DNA of 64,000 nucleotides from Callorhinus ursinus (GCF_003265705.1 NW_020312968.1:10000138-10064137), one strand, 5' to 3'; shown: positions 45,939 to 57,014, counted from the stretch's first letter. Numbers and translations: made by a program. The notes: generated by a model not told the origin, from the sequence alone.

Positions 45939-46068
45939 AAATATGCTTTATAAATAAACATATTTTTCTTCCTTAAAAAGTTAAAAATAGAATTACTCTA
46001 AGATGCAGCAATCCCATTTCTGGGTATACAGCCCCAAAGAACTGAAAACAGAGTCAGATATTTACCCA

Positions 46069-46667
46069 AGGTTGTGGGCTAAACTGTGTGTCTCCACCTA
46101 GCCCCAGTTCATAGCCTGAAGTCCTAGCCCCCAGGACTTCACGATGTATCTGTAAAGATACGGTCTTAAAGAGGTAATTAAGGTTAAATGAGATCACTGG
46201 GGTAGGCTCTAATCCAGTATGACTGGTGCCCTTAAAAGAAGAAACGGGGGTGGTGAGGGGTGGGGTGGTGCCTGGGTGGCTCAGTCGGCGAAGCGTCTGA
46301 CGCTTGGTTTCAGCTCAGGTCATGATCTCAGGGTCCTGAGATCGAGCCCCACATCGGGCTCTGTGCTCAGCGTGGAGTCTGCTTCTCCCTCTCCCTCTAC
46401 TGCTCCCCCTGCTCTTTCATTCATAAACAAATAAAATATTAAAAAAAAAAAGGCGTTTAGGACAGAGACATGAACAAAGACTGTGTGAAGACGGGAAAAG
46501 ATACATAGCCATTGACCAGCCAAGGAGAGAGGCCTCAGAAGAAACCAACCCTGCTGCCACGTTGATCTTGGACTTGTAGACCCCAGAACTGGGAGAAAAT
46601 AATTTTTTGTGGGTTCAAGCTGCTTCATCTATGGTACTTTATTAGGGCAGCTCTAGCAAATGAACAC
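46069..46667 (+). mobile_element. MLT1-type LTR inside the L1, itself split by a SINE
   Basis: GTCCTAGCCCCCAGGACTTC, AGAGGTAATTAAGGTTAAAT, TAATCCAGTATGACTGGTGC, then after the SINE CCTGCTGCCACGTTGATCTT. A 5-bp duplication ACCCA flanks it (46,064-46,068 and 46,668-46,672), as expected of integrase-mediated insertion. Confidence 0.85.
46265..46452 (+). mobile_element. CAN-SINE inside the MLT1 LTR
   Basis: GGTGCCTGGGTGGCTCAGTC head, with a variant GACGCTTGGTTTCAGCTCAG segment typical of an older subfamily, and an A-tail. Confidence 0.93.
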
Positions 46668-47116
46668 ACCCACGTCCATAGCAGCATTATTCACAGTGGC
46701 CAATAGGTGGAAGCAACCCAAGTGTCCACTGATGGCTGAAGGGATGAACAAAATTGATACACACAATGCAACATTATTCAGCCTTGAAAAGGAAGCGAAT
46801 TCTGCCATATGTTAATGGCTGAATCTGTAGGACATTATGCTGCGTGAAATCAGCCAGTCCTTTCAAAGAAAAATACTGTGTAATTCTACTTACACGAGGT
46901 ACCCGGAGTCGTCAAATTCACAGAGGAAGAAAGGGGAATGAATGGTGGTTGCCAGGGGGCAGAGGGTGGGGGATGGCGAGTAGTTTCATGGGGACAGAGT
47001 TTCAGTTCTGCAAGATGAAGAGTTCTGGAGATTGGTTGCACTATCACGTGAGTGTATGTTAATACTACTGAACTGTACACTTAAAAATGGCTAAGATAGG
47101 AAGTTTTATGTTATGT

Positions 47117-47297
47117 GAAAAATTTTTTTAAAAGATTTGAAAGAGAGTGAGCATGATCAGGGGGAGGGGCAGAGGGAGAGGGAGAAGCAGGCTTCCCGGC
47201 TGAGCAAGGAGCCTGATGCGGGGCTCGATCCCAGGACCCTGGGATCATGACCTGAGCCGAAGGCAGACACTTAACAACTGAACCACCCAGGCGCCTC
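47117..47297 (-). mobile_element. CAN-SINE
   Basis: Minus orientation, ending GAACCACCCAGGCGCCTC. TGTTATGTG flanks both sides. Confidence 0.92.
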
Positions 47298-47669
47298 TGT
47301 TATGTGGATTTTACAATAAAAAGAGAATAATATTTACCAAGAACAATAGTTATTTAAGCTTCTAATGTTTTAATAAAAAAAAATGACCTATGAAAGAACT
47401 CTGAAAAAAAAAAGATATAGCCCTGTACAAATCATCAGGCATGTATACAGTTAAGTCCCATTAGGTGCGTTCAGAATAATCTGACATTAATACATCTCGG
47501 CATTGAGTGAAAGTTACAGATCCAATTCAGTAATCTTTCTTTACATACTGAGTAAGTAGGATGACAAATCTACTGAGATCAGAGTACAGAACTAGCAGGT
47601 CACTTCCCGAAAAGAGAATGCATTTTAGGAAAACAGGTACCTGAGCTGATAGAACCTCACAGGCAGAGC

Positions 47670-47850
47670 TTGAACTCTGGAATTAGAGGATTTAGCCTTG
47701 AATTGTGGGTCTTCTGAGTTGTGGGTGATACTGGATGACTCTCTTCCTCCCCCTGAGCTCCAGGTTCCCACACAGAAAATGAGAACAGTATCAAACATGC
47801 AGGGTGGTTGGGGACATGAGGGTAATGAACGCACAACACAAACCCCCACT
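47670..47850 (+). repeat. MIR SINE fragment
   Basis: Weak MIR order (AATTGTGGGTCTTCTGAG, GATGACTCTCTTCC, CACAGAAAATGAGAACAG). Confidence 0.45.
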
Positions 47851-48415
47851 TATGGCTCTTGTGGTCTAGGTGCTAGGCTGGAGCAGAGATTGAAATCGGT
47901 ATTTCCGACTCACAGAATTTACACAGTATGGAGGCAGACAGACAATGAGATAAATACTTAAAGTACAGACAAGAGATACAAGTGGCTGAGTGGCGTAGAT
48001 CATCTGTAAACAGCAAACTCTCCTTGCTCTGCCAATGGAGTTTTAAGGATCTCAGGCATGAGTCAGACACTAGGGGACACAGGTATGTCCCCTCTACTCC
48101 CTGGGGCACTGGCCCGCTCGCCGAAGAACCCTCCTGCCGTGCGCTCCCGCTCCCTGATTGCTCTCTCTCTTGAGATCACATGCTACCCGCGCACTCATTT
48201 CTTGGCTTCTCTAACCTCTTTTAAAGACCTCGGGCTGGGTGGTTGGCTACCAGTTGCGCAACTGGTTTTTAGCCACTCGCTTTGTAAGTCCTGCAGGTTT
48301 GTTTTGGGCTTCAGCTAAAACTGATAATAATTCATTTTCACATTCTGTTACGTTTTTAGCAAAGAAATTAGTAAAGATTCTAACCCATACCACTGAAGAT
48401 AAAGCTTTATCCTTC
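47851..48415. other. Unresolved stretch
   Basis: 47,860-48,080 may be a very old interspersed repeat. No gene seen. Confidence 0.4.
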
Positions 48416-48610
48416 CTTTTTTTTTTTTTTTTTTTAATTTTTTTTTGTAAGAGAAAAAAGGGAGGGCACAAAAACGGGGAAAGGCAGGCGGACGGAGAAG
48501 CAGGCTCCCCGCTGAGCAAGGAGCCCGATGCGGGACTCGATCCCAGGACTCCAGGATCACGACCTGAGCTGAAGGCAGCCGCTTAACCGACTGAGCCACC
48601 CAGATGTCCC
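48416..48610 (-). mobile_element. CAN-SINE
   Basis: T-run start, shortened AG block, GAGCCACCCAGATGTCCC end. Confidence 0.92.
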
Positions 48611-48734
48611 AAAGCCGTATCTTTCCTAATCAAGAAGAGCCTCACATAAAACAAAGTATTTGTGATTAAGAACCTTTTTATTATATACTTTAATGTGTAT
48701 GTGAATATCCATTGCTACTTAAAAAAATTAATGA

Positions 48735-48935
48735 GGGGCGCCTGGGTGGCTCAGTTGGATAAGCGACTGCCTTCGGCTCAGGTCATGATCCTGGAGTCCC
48801 GGGATTGAGTCCCACATCGGGCTCCCTGCAGGGAGTCTGATTCTCCCACTGACCCCCCTCCCTCTCATGCTCTCTGTCTCTCTCTCTCATTCTCACTCTC
48901 TCAAAATAAATAATAAATAAATCTTTAAAAAAAAA
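48735..48935 (+). mobile_element. CAN-SINE
   Basis: GGGGCGCCTGGGTGGCTCAG head and complete body with A-rich tail. It faces the previous SINE about 125 bp away. Confidence 0.95.
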
Positions 48936-50599
48936 GATTGGTTCTGAAAAGGATTTTCACTTAAATGTCGGAGCCACGGATCAATTTCATGTTTGTTTCT
49001 CTTCCGTTCTGACATGGTTCGGGGGATATGCTATATTCTTGCTACTCAGTCCTGTTTACGTACTGTTGGTTTCTTGGGCACAGGCCTATCTGGAATCAAT
49101 TTCTACTCTGATTGCTTTCCAGATTCCTTTATAGGGGTCACTGTAAGTGAGGGCATCTCTCTTGGGAGCAGTGCCCTCAAAACCCAACCATTGTGTCAGA
49201 GGGCCTGCCACTCCTTAGCCTCACAGCTTGGGAAGATCCATTTCTAGAAGCAACGTTACGTGACTAGGTTTAAGAGTCTGGCTGCCTGCCTGGGTTCTGC
49301 ACCATCAACTTTTGCCATGCTTCCCTCAATTCAGACTGTCTGAGGGCTAACTGGGCCTACTTTGCAACAAGGCTTTCGGGAAACTGTTAATCCACCCAAT
49401 TGTGTTCTTCTTCCCTTGTAAAATCAGAGAAGCTGCCCATCCTTTGCACCTGCTCTGGGCTCTGCTCTCTGCACCCATGGCAACAAGCCTGGCGTAGGTA
49501 AGAGCTGTTCAGGAAGGGGCATTTCAGATCCTCACAGCGCTGCCCCAGAGAGCAGACCTGAATGGTTCTCCGATGTCACACGGGCCTCTCTGGCATTTAC
49601 AACACTGCTCCTTTCTGTCACAGGCACCATTAGCCTGGCTGGATTGCTGAGAACAGTCATCGATGATTTTATAGCCGGGAACACTCTGATTTCTGTTTGT
49701 AGACCTAATGAGTGTTTTACAGCTCATTCTCACAGGGGCATGTGCTCAGGGGACAGACGGTATGCTCCACAGTTTTTTGTCTTTTGCCTTGAGGTTCTCT
49801 TATCAAAGTAATAAAAATCTATCAAATGACTTAGGATGAAAAGCCATGACCTTGTGTCCTGCCCCCGACCCCACCCCGGGGGGCAGCTTCTTCAGGGATG
49901 GCTCTCTTTTTAACATTTTTGGTGGTTCCTTTCATACCTCTGGATGAATCAGGGAATAAAAGGTACTCTCAACCTAAAGCATCATTTATTGATTCCATCA
50001 GGAGGACATGACCCTTTCCAACACTGTCCTTCCTCCCAGCGTTTGCTATTTATATTTTATTTAGTTTGTAACTGAATAACACACTTGACCTTTTTTTATT
50101 CCACCAACCATATACCGGATAGCTTCAATTTCCTATATCATTTGGTCTTTGTCCCTGCCTTCCTCTCTCACTTGGTATTAGGAGATCCACTTAAAAAAAA
50201 CTTTCTTTTGTCTCTATTTTGCCACAGCTGTTAATATTTATATTCTGTCTTGTACCTATAACCACATTTTCCCTGCCTTGTTCAGGGATTGATTCTAAAA
50301 TTAGAAAACTGATACATGGCATTTATATTATGATGACTTTTGTAAATACTGTGGCCACCAGGGAGTGAGCGTTCTATTCCCCTCTCTGGATTCAAAGCCA
50401 TGGTTGCTGGGCCATGCAAAGAAAAATGTTCCCAACAAGACTAAATGGAGTCTCTTTTTTTCTTTCTCTTTCTTTCTTTCTAGTTTTGCCTAAATTCCCC
50501 ACGTGTCAGGCTCTGTTTCATGTTGGGGGGTTTCTGCTCTTTAGAAATGGACTGGCATGGGGATTAAACACAGAGAGCGCGTAGACTGAGGATGGAAGC
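48936..50599. other. Unique non-coding stretch
   Basis: No repeat family or gene recognised. GTAAGT/GTAAGA donor-like sites on the plus strand near 49,142 and 49,497 lack convincing coding context. A (TTTC)n tract lies at about 50,457-50,481. Confidence 0.4.
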
Positions 50600-50755
50600 T
50601 TAGATACAACATTGCCCTGCGATTATGAGTTACTCGTCTGGGCAAGTCCCGACCCCGAGCTCCTGCTTCTTCATGTAGAAACAGGAATGACATGCCCTGC
50701 CCGTCTCATAGGGCCATCAGGAGACCCAAGTCAGATAATGCAGATGAGAGCGAAT
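50600..50755 (+). repeat. MIR SINE fragment
   Basis: TACTCGTCTGGGCAAGTCCC, ATGTAGAAACAGGAATGA, CTCATAGGGCCATCAGGAG in MIR order. Confidence 0.6.
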
Positions 50756-51822
50756 GCGACAGTCATGCTCTTCCTTACAAAGGGAGAGGAGCGGCATGAG
50801 GACTGTCACCTCTGGGGCTGGCTCTATCTCGCCGTGGGGGTGGGGCTTGGACCACCGTGTGCTTGCAGAGACAGGTTCCTCCTAACATTTCTCAAAGAAT
50901 CCCTTCTCTGCTATTCCCAGTATTTAGCTACAGAACATTCACTGACAAGAAGAGTGGACAGGAAAACTCTACCTGTAGAGAAAACCCCCAAGTGCAGCCT
51001 AGTCTCTTTTAAAAGGCTTGCAAATCCTTGTTCAGCCCTAGAGATACAGGCTGCCTGGGGGCAGCCTCATTGCAGCCTGGCTCACACACCTGTGGTGTGA
51101 TGCTCAAGCCAACAGCATGTGCCTCTCTCAGGAAAGCTCACTCTGGCTGCAGTGGGGGCGGTGGGAGGGTGGGGGGGGTGCCTGAGGCAGCTACAGTGTG
51201 TGGAATTCTGAAGCCTGGGCCCTGGGGTTCCTACTCCAGCCCCGATAGTGTCCGAATGCAGCAAAGCTCCCGCGGGGCCAGGACAGCGCAGCTCAATCAC
51301 AGTGAGCTCCTGGGCTGAGTGGACAGGCAACTGTGCAAGAGCCCCAGGGCGGCCCCAGAGAAGTGGGAGGCCCTGAGCCACAGTCACTGCCTCTTGCTGG
51401 CTCTCGACTGCCGCACCACCCACCTTCCTAACCTGCCCTGCTGCACGGCGGGCTTTTGGCGGGCTCTGCGGCTTCCGCCCGGTCTTGTCTCCCTTTCAGC
51501 CAGGAGCTCACTGCTGCTCTATGGGCTAGGGCGCTCTCCCCCTCCTGCTCTTTTTAAACAGGAAGGCTGCCCATTCCTCCGGAGGCAGGCAGAGTGGCAG
51601 CCCCTCTCCTGGGAATCTCCAGAGGGCTGCCCATGGATCTTGTGTTGGCGGTAACGTGCCCCTCTCCCTACACACGTGAACGCCCAAGGCACGAAGCCCA
51701 CAGCAGGCCCGGCAGCACTGGGACCCGGCCGGTGAAGACGGAGGCCAACTCTGCTGCAGGGTGCAGGGCGAGGTGGGAACAAGAAGCCACAGGGGCTCCG
51801 GGAGCTCAGCTCCCCGCAGTGG
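50756..51822. other. GC-rich unique stretch
   Basis: No gene recognised. G-rich run at about 51,155-51,180. The many overlapping frames are compositional. Confidence 0.4.
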
Positions 51823-52078
51823 CATACATGTGTGTGTGCGCGTGTGTGCGTGTGCATGCGTGTGTATGCATGTGTATGTGTGTGCACGTGTCTGCGTATG
51901 CATGCATGTGCCTGTGTGCACGTGCGCGTGTATGCGTGTGCATGCGTCTGCGTGCGCACGCATATATGTATGAATGTGCATGTGTCTGCATATGTGTGTG
52001 CATCCATGCATGTGTGTGTGCACGTGTGCACGTACGTGTGTGTATATGCACGCATGTGCGTGCATATGTGTGTGTGCT
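51823..52078. repeat. Complex TG/CA-rich alternating tract
   Basis: About 255 bp of nearly perfect purine-pyrimidine alternation (TGTG with CG, CATG and TATG variants). It produces long Cys/Val/Met/Arg and His/Thr frames on both strands (51,594-52,235 plus; 52,193-51,519 minus) that are artefacts. Confidence 0.95.
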
Positions 52079-52229
52079 GGGGGGCGCTGGAGGGAGAAAC
52101 CTCTTCCGAAAAGGAACTCTCCTCCAAGTTCAGGGGCCTTTCCCACCACACATCTCTAGGAGATTTATTTTTCTTCCCCCCACCCTCCCACACACGCGCT
52201 TCCAGCCATCACTGACAGTGATGTTTATA

Positions 52230-52390
52230 GTATGATGAGTGTACCGCACACATTACTTCATTTAATCGGTAACGATAACCCTGTGAGGTTGGGGCTCTCC
52301 CTATTTATCTGTAACGTGAATATTAAGGCTAAGTCGTCCAACCCCAGGTAACACATGGTGGCCCCTGGATGTAGCCCAGGTGGACAGCTG
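52230..52390 (-). repeat. MIR SINE fragment
   Basis: CACACATTACTTCATTTAAT, AACCCTGTGAGGTTGGGG, CCCAGGTAACACATGGTGGC: reverse MIR. Confidence 0.65.
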
Positions 52391-52549
52391 GAGCCATGCC
52401 CTCCCCACATTGCCTCCAGATAGCCAACCACTGCGGAGCAGGAGCTCTTTGCCGGGTTTCTAAGATACTTGCCGCAACAATGGTTCGACTATGAAAGAAA
52501 AGAGATCTACAGATCCATTTCTAAATGGCCAATCTATTCCTATAAGTCA

Positions 52550-52880
52550 GTCCTGATTGGCTGAAGTGGGGCAGATACAGACATTAAAAAACAGCCACAG
52601 GAACGCCGATGCCGCACGCACAGAAATTATTTTGAGACGGATCACAGACAACATGGGAGAGCCAGAACTGTTCAGCTTCTGGAAGAAAACGAAGGAGGAT
52701 GTCTCCATGACCTCGGGGGTCCTGACCACGAAGGGGCAGAAGGGAACTTTCTGGTGTGATGGGAATGTTTTTTATCCTGATCTGGGTGATGGTTACTTGC
52801 GTGGACACATCTGTCAAAATTCGTGGAACGACACCGACACACTTGAGACTTGTGGGTGTTACCATATATATATTTCAATA
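52550..52880 (+). mobile_element. Plus-strand L1 with internal deletion
   Basis: 52,625-52,740 resembles the RT-distal ORF2 region (CTGGAAGAAAACGAAGGAGG, TCTCCATGACCTCGGGGGTC). At about 52,743 it jumps to L1 3' UTR (GGGAACTTTCTGGTGTGATG, GATGGTTACTTGCGTGGACA). The 147-codon frame across it is a chance fusion. Confidence 0.75.
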
Positions 52881-53094
52881 ATGAACGATCAGCATCAAGA
52901 ACGGTATCTGCTTTTTTACTCACCGATCTATAAATCGCTCATCCAAACGTATACTGAACGCCTAGTCTGCTGTAGGTACTGCGCTAAAAGCCACACGTAA
53001 GTTGGTAAATCGTTCACGCACCTGGGTCACTGACTTAAAGTCTTTGAAAAGAATGGGAAAAATACATAATAAGGGCTGAAAAGGAGCAAATAAG

Positions 53095-53159
53095 TACATA
53101 TATCATTACTATAAAATACATATATCATTACTATAAAATTACATCATTACTATAAAATA
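53095..53159. repeat. 22-bp minisatellite, about three units
   Basis: TACATATATCATTACTATAAAA occurs twice in tandem, then a variant unit lacking ATAT. Otherwise unique AT-rich sequence. Confidence 0.9.
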
Positions 53160-53509
53160 TCAAACAAAAAACCTTGACAAAGTAATTTCTCTTAGACTTT
53201 ACAACACTGAATCACTTGGGCTTTCAGAAAACATGTTTTCTGTCCATATCTGGCAGACCTTAGGATCAGAATTCATTCTCTTCCTAGAGTGCTTATCCAT
53301 GGAGTTGAGAGATAATACATTTAAGTAGGTCCCAGAGGTAAGGCTTAGGGGGCTAAGACAAATTCTAATATGAGCAGCCCACAGAACATCCCCGGCTAAG
53401 TGGCGTGCACTGAAAGCCGAGGTGATTGTACTCGCCAGTTACAGCAAGCCACCACAAAGGCAATGGGAATTTGGGGGGGGGGGTCTTTTAAATCCCAGGG
53501 GACCCAATG
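53160..53509. other. Unique non-coding stretch
   Basis: Nothing recognised except an 11-G run near 53,475. Confidence 0.45.
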
Positions 53510-53740
53510 GCCTCCATGGCTGGGAGAAGCAGTAGAGTATGTGGAAGAATGAACTAGACCAAGAGGCAGGGTAGCTGAGTTCTGGGACCAACTTGGCACT
53601 CAGAAGCTGTGTGCTGTGGGGACGCACAGGTGCTACAGAGCTGGGTAAGTCATCTAACCTCCCTGCGCTCCAGCTTCCTCCCCGTACACATCAGGGCTCT
53701 GAATCTGATGAGGTCCTTCCAGCTTCTGAAGGCTTGGATT
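53510..53740 (+). repeat. MIR/L2-type old repeat
   Basis: GAAGCTGTGTGCTGTGGGGA, GGGTAAGTCATCTAACCTCC (MIR-like), then GATGAGGTCCTTCCAGCTTC, which fits the L2 3' end. Confidence 0.6.
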
Positions 53741-54000
53741 TTTAGCCCAGTTGGCCCTCTCTCAATTTCCCTAGAAAACTGAAGTTGGAGATCAGAGGAG
53801 CATATCAGAAATGCTGAAATCAGTATGCTGAAATGGAAATGCCTTTTGCTGTATAAGCTAATGGGACCAATTAGGGTTTAAGAGAAAATGACCAGGAGAT
53901 GATTCATTCCCATCTTCAGCACGCTCTATCAGCACGATATTGCTATAAGGATTGGAAAAAAAAAAATCCAGAAAAGCAAAGCTTTACTCAGAGAGATGGT

Positions 54001-54416
54001 GTTAGAGGCTGAATCGTGTCCCCTAAAACTCGTATGTCAAAGTCCTAGCCCCTAGTACCTCAGAATGTGACCTTATTTGGGAAGAGGGTCGTTGCAGATA
54101 TAATTACGCCGAGTTTGGACTAGAGTAGGGTGGGCTCTAATCCAGTGTAACCCATGTCCAGGCGGGCACACAGGGAGAACACCATGTGGAGGTGAAGGCA
54201 CAGCCTGGGGTGATGCTTCTACAAGCCAAGGAATGCCAAAGACCGCAAACTGCCAGGCAACAGGATGGGACAGATTCTCCCTCACAGGCTTGGGAAGGAA
54301 GCAACACTACCAACATGGCGGGCTCCTGGCCCCCAGAAGCATGAGACCACACATTTCTGTGTAAGCCACCGAGTGTGTGGCACTTTGTTAAAACAGTCCT
54401 AGCAAACCCACGCAGG
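54001..54416 (+). mobile_element. MLT1-type LTR
   Basis: GGCTGAATCGTGTCCCCTAA, CTCAGAATGTGACCTTATTT, GGGTGGGCTCTAATCCAGTG, TGTAAGCCACCGAGTGTGTG in LTR order. Confidence 0.85.
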
Positions 54417-55031
54417 GGCGCCATCACTGCTTAAAGGAAAACCTTGCCTTAGCAACAGGCTGGCTCACTAGCCCTCGTTCCCCCTTCCCTTAGCCCCTAT
54501 CACCAGTAACCTGAACCTTCAGGAAACGAATATTCTGGGGACCTGAGAAAAGTACCACTCCTATTCTTTGCTGAATATTACATTTTCTAACTTTAAAAAG
54601 TAAGGCCTTTCTTCAGTAAAATCCACCAAACATTCACTGAGGCCTTATTATTTACCAGAAATCGTTAGATAATATGTGTGCTTGAGCTTTCAAGCTTGAC
54701 TTGGGTCCTCCTTGTACCAATGTGCTAAAAATGCAGAGGGCTGAAATGACCACCCTCAGCATCACTTAGTCAACATCCAAACTACTACCAAGTCTGTGGA
54801 AGCTGCTGGAAAAAATAATATGAGAACAGATTACAAGGCAGCTTTGCTTTTCGCAGATGTAATTATAACTGTTCAGGGCTATCGGAAAACCATAAGCAGA
54901 ATTGATTTTCAGTTTGGCTGGTGGCTTCAAAGAGGTTCAGAATGACAAGAAGTTTCTTATATGTGGTGAGGCCAATGCCAAACTAATTATAAACTCTTAT
55001 TTGAATAACTGGAAAATGTCACATAAACTAC
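54417..55031. other. Unique non-coding stretch
   Basis: No feature recognised. Confidence 0.45.
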
Positions 55032-55153
55032 CTGTTTCTGCCGGTCAAGTCAACACCCTGTCCTGAGTCATTAAATACATAAGCAGTGTAGGGGAAGTGA
55101 AACTGAAAAGATCCCCAGTGGGCAAACAGTTGGTGGTGCCTGGCTGTGATGAT
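55032..55153 (-). CDS. Candidate internal coding exon, protein unknown
   Basis: 122 bp on the minus strand between an acceptor (CTCTGTACCTCCCAG) and a donor GTAGTT that keeps GT-A-G but is weaker than consensus. The open frame starts in phase 0 (Ile-Ile) and leaves two bases (AG) at the donor. It encodes 40 residues including HHQLFAHWGSFQFHFPYTAY and VFNDSGQGVDLTGRN. Aromatic-rich and coding-like, but no family recognised. Phases fit the candidate exons at 58,734 and 41,491. Could be chance or a decayed repeat. Confidence 0.3.
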
Positions 55154-55327
55154 CTGGGAGGTACAGAGCATTGGCATCTCGGAGAAGAACAACTGGGACT
55201 TACTTTGGTTTTCCAATCATGACTCAGCTTTAGTCTCAGGCAGTGACCCTTTTGTCCCAAGACCCTTTCTATAATTTGAGGAACAAATTAGGTGCTTTAA
55301 AAACAAGGTCAGTTTACTCACTTGCTT

Positions 55328-55452
55328 AAATAGTGATTCTCAAACTTTAATATGCATTAGGATTACCAACAGGCCCAGGGAGTGACATTTTAAACAACTT
55401 GTTTCTGAAGCAGGTGGCTCTAGAATATACCTTAAGAAATACTGACTAACAG
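55328..55452 (+). mobile_element. MER5A fragment
   Basis: GTGATTCTCAAACTTTAATATGCATTAGGATTA-type MER5A terminus (55,328-55,360), then shortened interior. Non-coding. Confidence 0.7.
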
Positions 55453-55712
55453 ACACTGAAAGAAACAAGGTCAGTTTGCCTCTCACTTCCATGTGGAATC
55501 TCAGAAAGTCAGATACTTAGAAACATAGCGCAGAGTGGTGGTTACCAGGGGCGGGGGAAATGGGGAAATGGAACATGTTGGTCAAAGAATACAAAGTTGC
55601 ACTTATGTGGGATGAATAAATCTAGAGATCTAAAGTATACGTGATGACCTCAGCTGATACTACCCTATTATATACTGGCCATTTGCTGAGAGTGGATTTC
55701 AGGTGCTCTCAC

Positions 55713-55732
55713 TACACACACACACTCACACA

Positions 55733-55763
<31 letters not shown>

Positions 55764-55766
55764 CAC
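55713..55766. repeat. (CA)n microsatellite, interrupted
   Basis: CA run with one CT and one CC interruption. Confidence 0.97.
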
Positions 55767-55897
55767 GGTGGTACAACCTTCTAGTTATAAGATTAAACAA
55801 GAGCTGAGGATGGGATGTATGGTGATTCCAGTTAACAATACTACATTATATATCTGAAAGTCACTGAGAGAGTAAACCTTAAAAAAAACAACACCCC

Positions 55898-56100
55898 GGG
55901 GCGCCTGGGTGGCTCAGTTGGTTAAGCGACTGCCTTCGGCTCAGGTCATGATCCTGGAGTCCCGGGCTCGAGTCCCGCATCGGGCTCCCTGCTCAGCAGG
56001 GAGTCTGCTTCTCCCTCTGACCCTCTTCCCTCTCGTGCTCTCTGTCTCTCATTCTCTTTCTCTCAAATAAATAAATAAACTCTTAAAAAAAAATAAAAAT
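55898..56100 (+). mobile_element. CAN-SINE with perfect 17-bp TSD
   Basis: Near-consensus SINE with exact duplication AAAAAAAACAACACCCC (55,881-55,897 and 56,101-56,117). Young. Confidence 0.96.
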
Positions 56101-56390
56101 AAAAAAAACAACACCCCTCCCCAAAACCAAATCAACCAGTCAAAAACAGAGACACAAAACCTAGTCCCTCCCTTCAAGAGTCCGTATCTAGTGAAGGAAA
56201 CACACAAGCTAACACGTAGTAAAAAGAACCAAGCTCCTGGTCTCAATCAAACAATAATGTGAGGATGGGTATGTTAGCTAGCTTGATCACAGTAATCATT
56301 TCACTATGTATATATGTCAAATCAGATTATATATCTTAAAGACAATTTTTATTAAATATTATATTTAAAAATTAATAATTAACAATAATT

Positions 56391-56669
56391 AAACATTAAA
56401 TTAAAAATTATAAAAACAAAAGAGTTCTAGGAGAGAACAGTCTGTGATCACACATGCAAAGTAAGAACAGGAAGTAAGACAATAAGTTCCACATCTATTT
56501 AGCATGATAAAACTTTGGTGAGTTGCATGTATACTATTTCCTATGTAACTTTTTTGAAAGTAGTACTTTGCAGAAATGTGTCCTACTCATTTAAAATTAA
56601 TGTATTAGGCTGTGATCAAGAAGTACTAAAATCTAAAAACAAAACAAAAAAGAAAGAAATACTGGCTTC
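56391..56669. other. AT-rich unique stretch
   Basis: Nothing recognised. Confidence 0.4.
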
Positions 56670-57014
56670 GAAGGTTGATGAGGATTGACGTGCAGCCTGG
56701 AAATGGTGTGGGGTACTTCTGCGAATGGCCGAGGACCAGAACGATCAGCTCGGGGAGCGTGGCCACGGATACGGGTGAGGATGCTGGTCACTGCTAAAGC
56801 CCCTGTCTGTACCTACGGGGTTCAGTGCGGGCTGCGCTTTGCAGCTAGTGCCAAGAGCGCCCAGAGGGGCTGGCGGGGCAGCTCTGTAGGCCGGACCTGG
56901 CTGGTGTTTGGAGCCCTGGATTCCGGGGTCAGATATGCAGCCACGGGCCACGTGTCACACACGATAAATTCCACCTTCCACAGAAAACGCACGCATAAGC
57001 CAACCAAGAAGTGA
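56670..57014. other. CpG-rich patch, unassigned
   Basis: A GC- and CpG-rich island of about 300 bp inside AT-rich DNA, with open frames on both strands (plus 56,685-57,014). No family, poly-A tail or splice pair seen. Could be a decayed retrocopy, small CpG island or old repeat. Confidence 0.3.

Larger units (their letters stand above)
45970..47340 (+). mobile_element. Plus-strand L1 3' end, host of an LTR and SINEs
   Basis: 45,975-46,063 (CCATTTCTGGGTATACAGCC) continues after the LTR at 46,673 (CACGTCCATAGCAGCATTATT) and runs through CATTATGCTGCGTGAAATCA and GAACTGTACACTTAAAAATGG to the 3' end. A SINE interrupts it at 47,117-47,297. Confidence 0.85.
55470..56390 (+). mobile_element. Plus-strand L1 3' UTR
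   Basis: GTGGTGGTTACCAGGGGCGG, ATGTTGGTCAAAGAATACAA, TAACAATACTACATTATATA, GTTAGCTAGCTTGATCACAG. Part of the UTR appears twice around the (CA)n tract. A young SINE interrupts it. Confidence 0.8.

Noticed and set aside
48993..49247. Plus frame with internal CACT/GTAAGT
   Set aside because: Short, isolated, on the other strand from the candidate gene, no partner exons seen.
51519..52235. Frames of 207-224 codons on both strands
   Set aside because: Driven by the TG/CA alternating tract, giving Cys/Val and His/Thr repeats. Not proteins.
52557..53000. 147-codon plus-strand frame
   Set aside because: Fusion of two L1 segments across a deletion.
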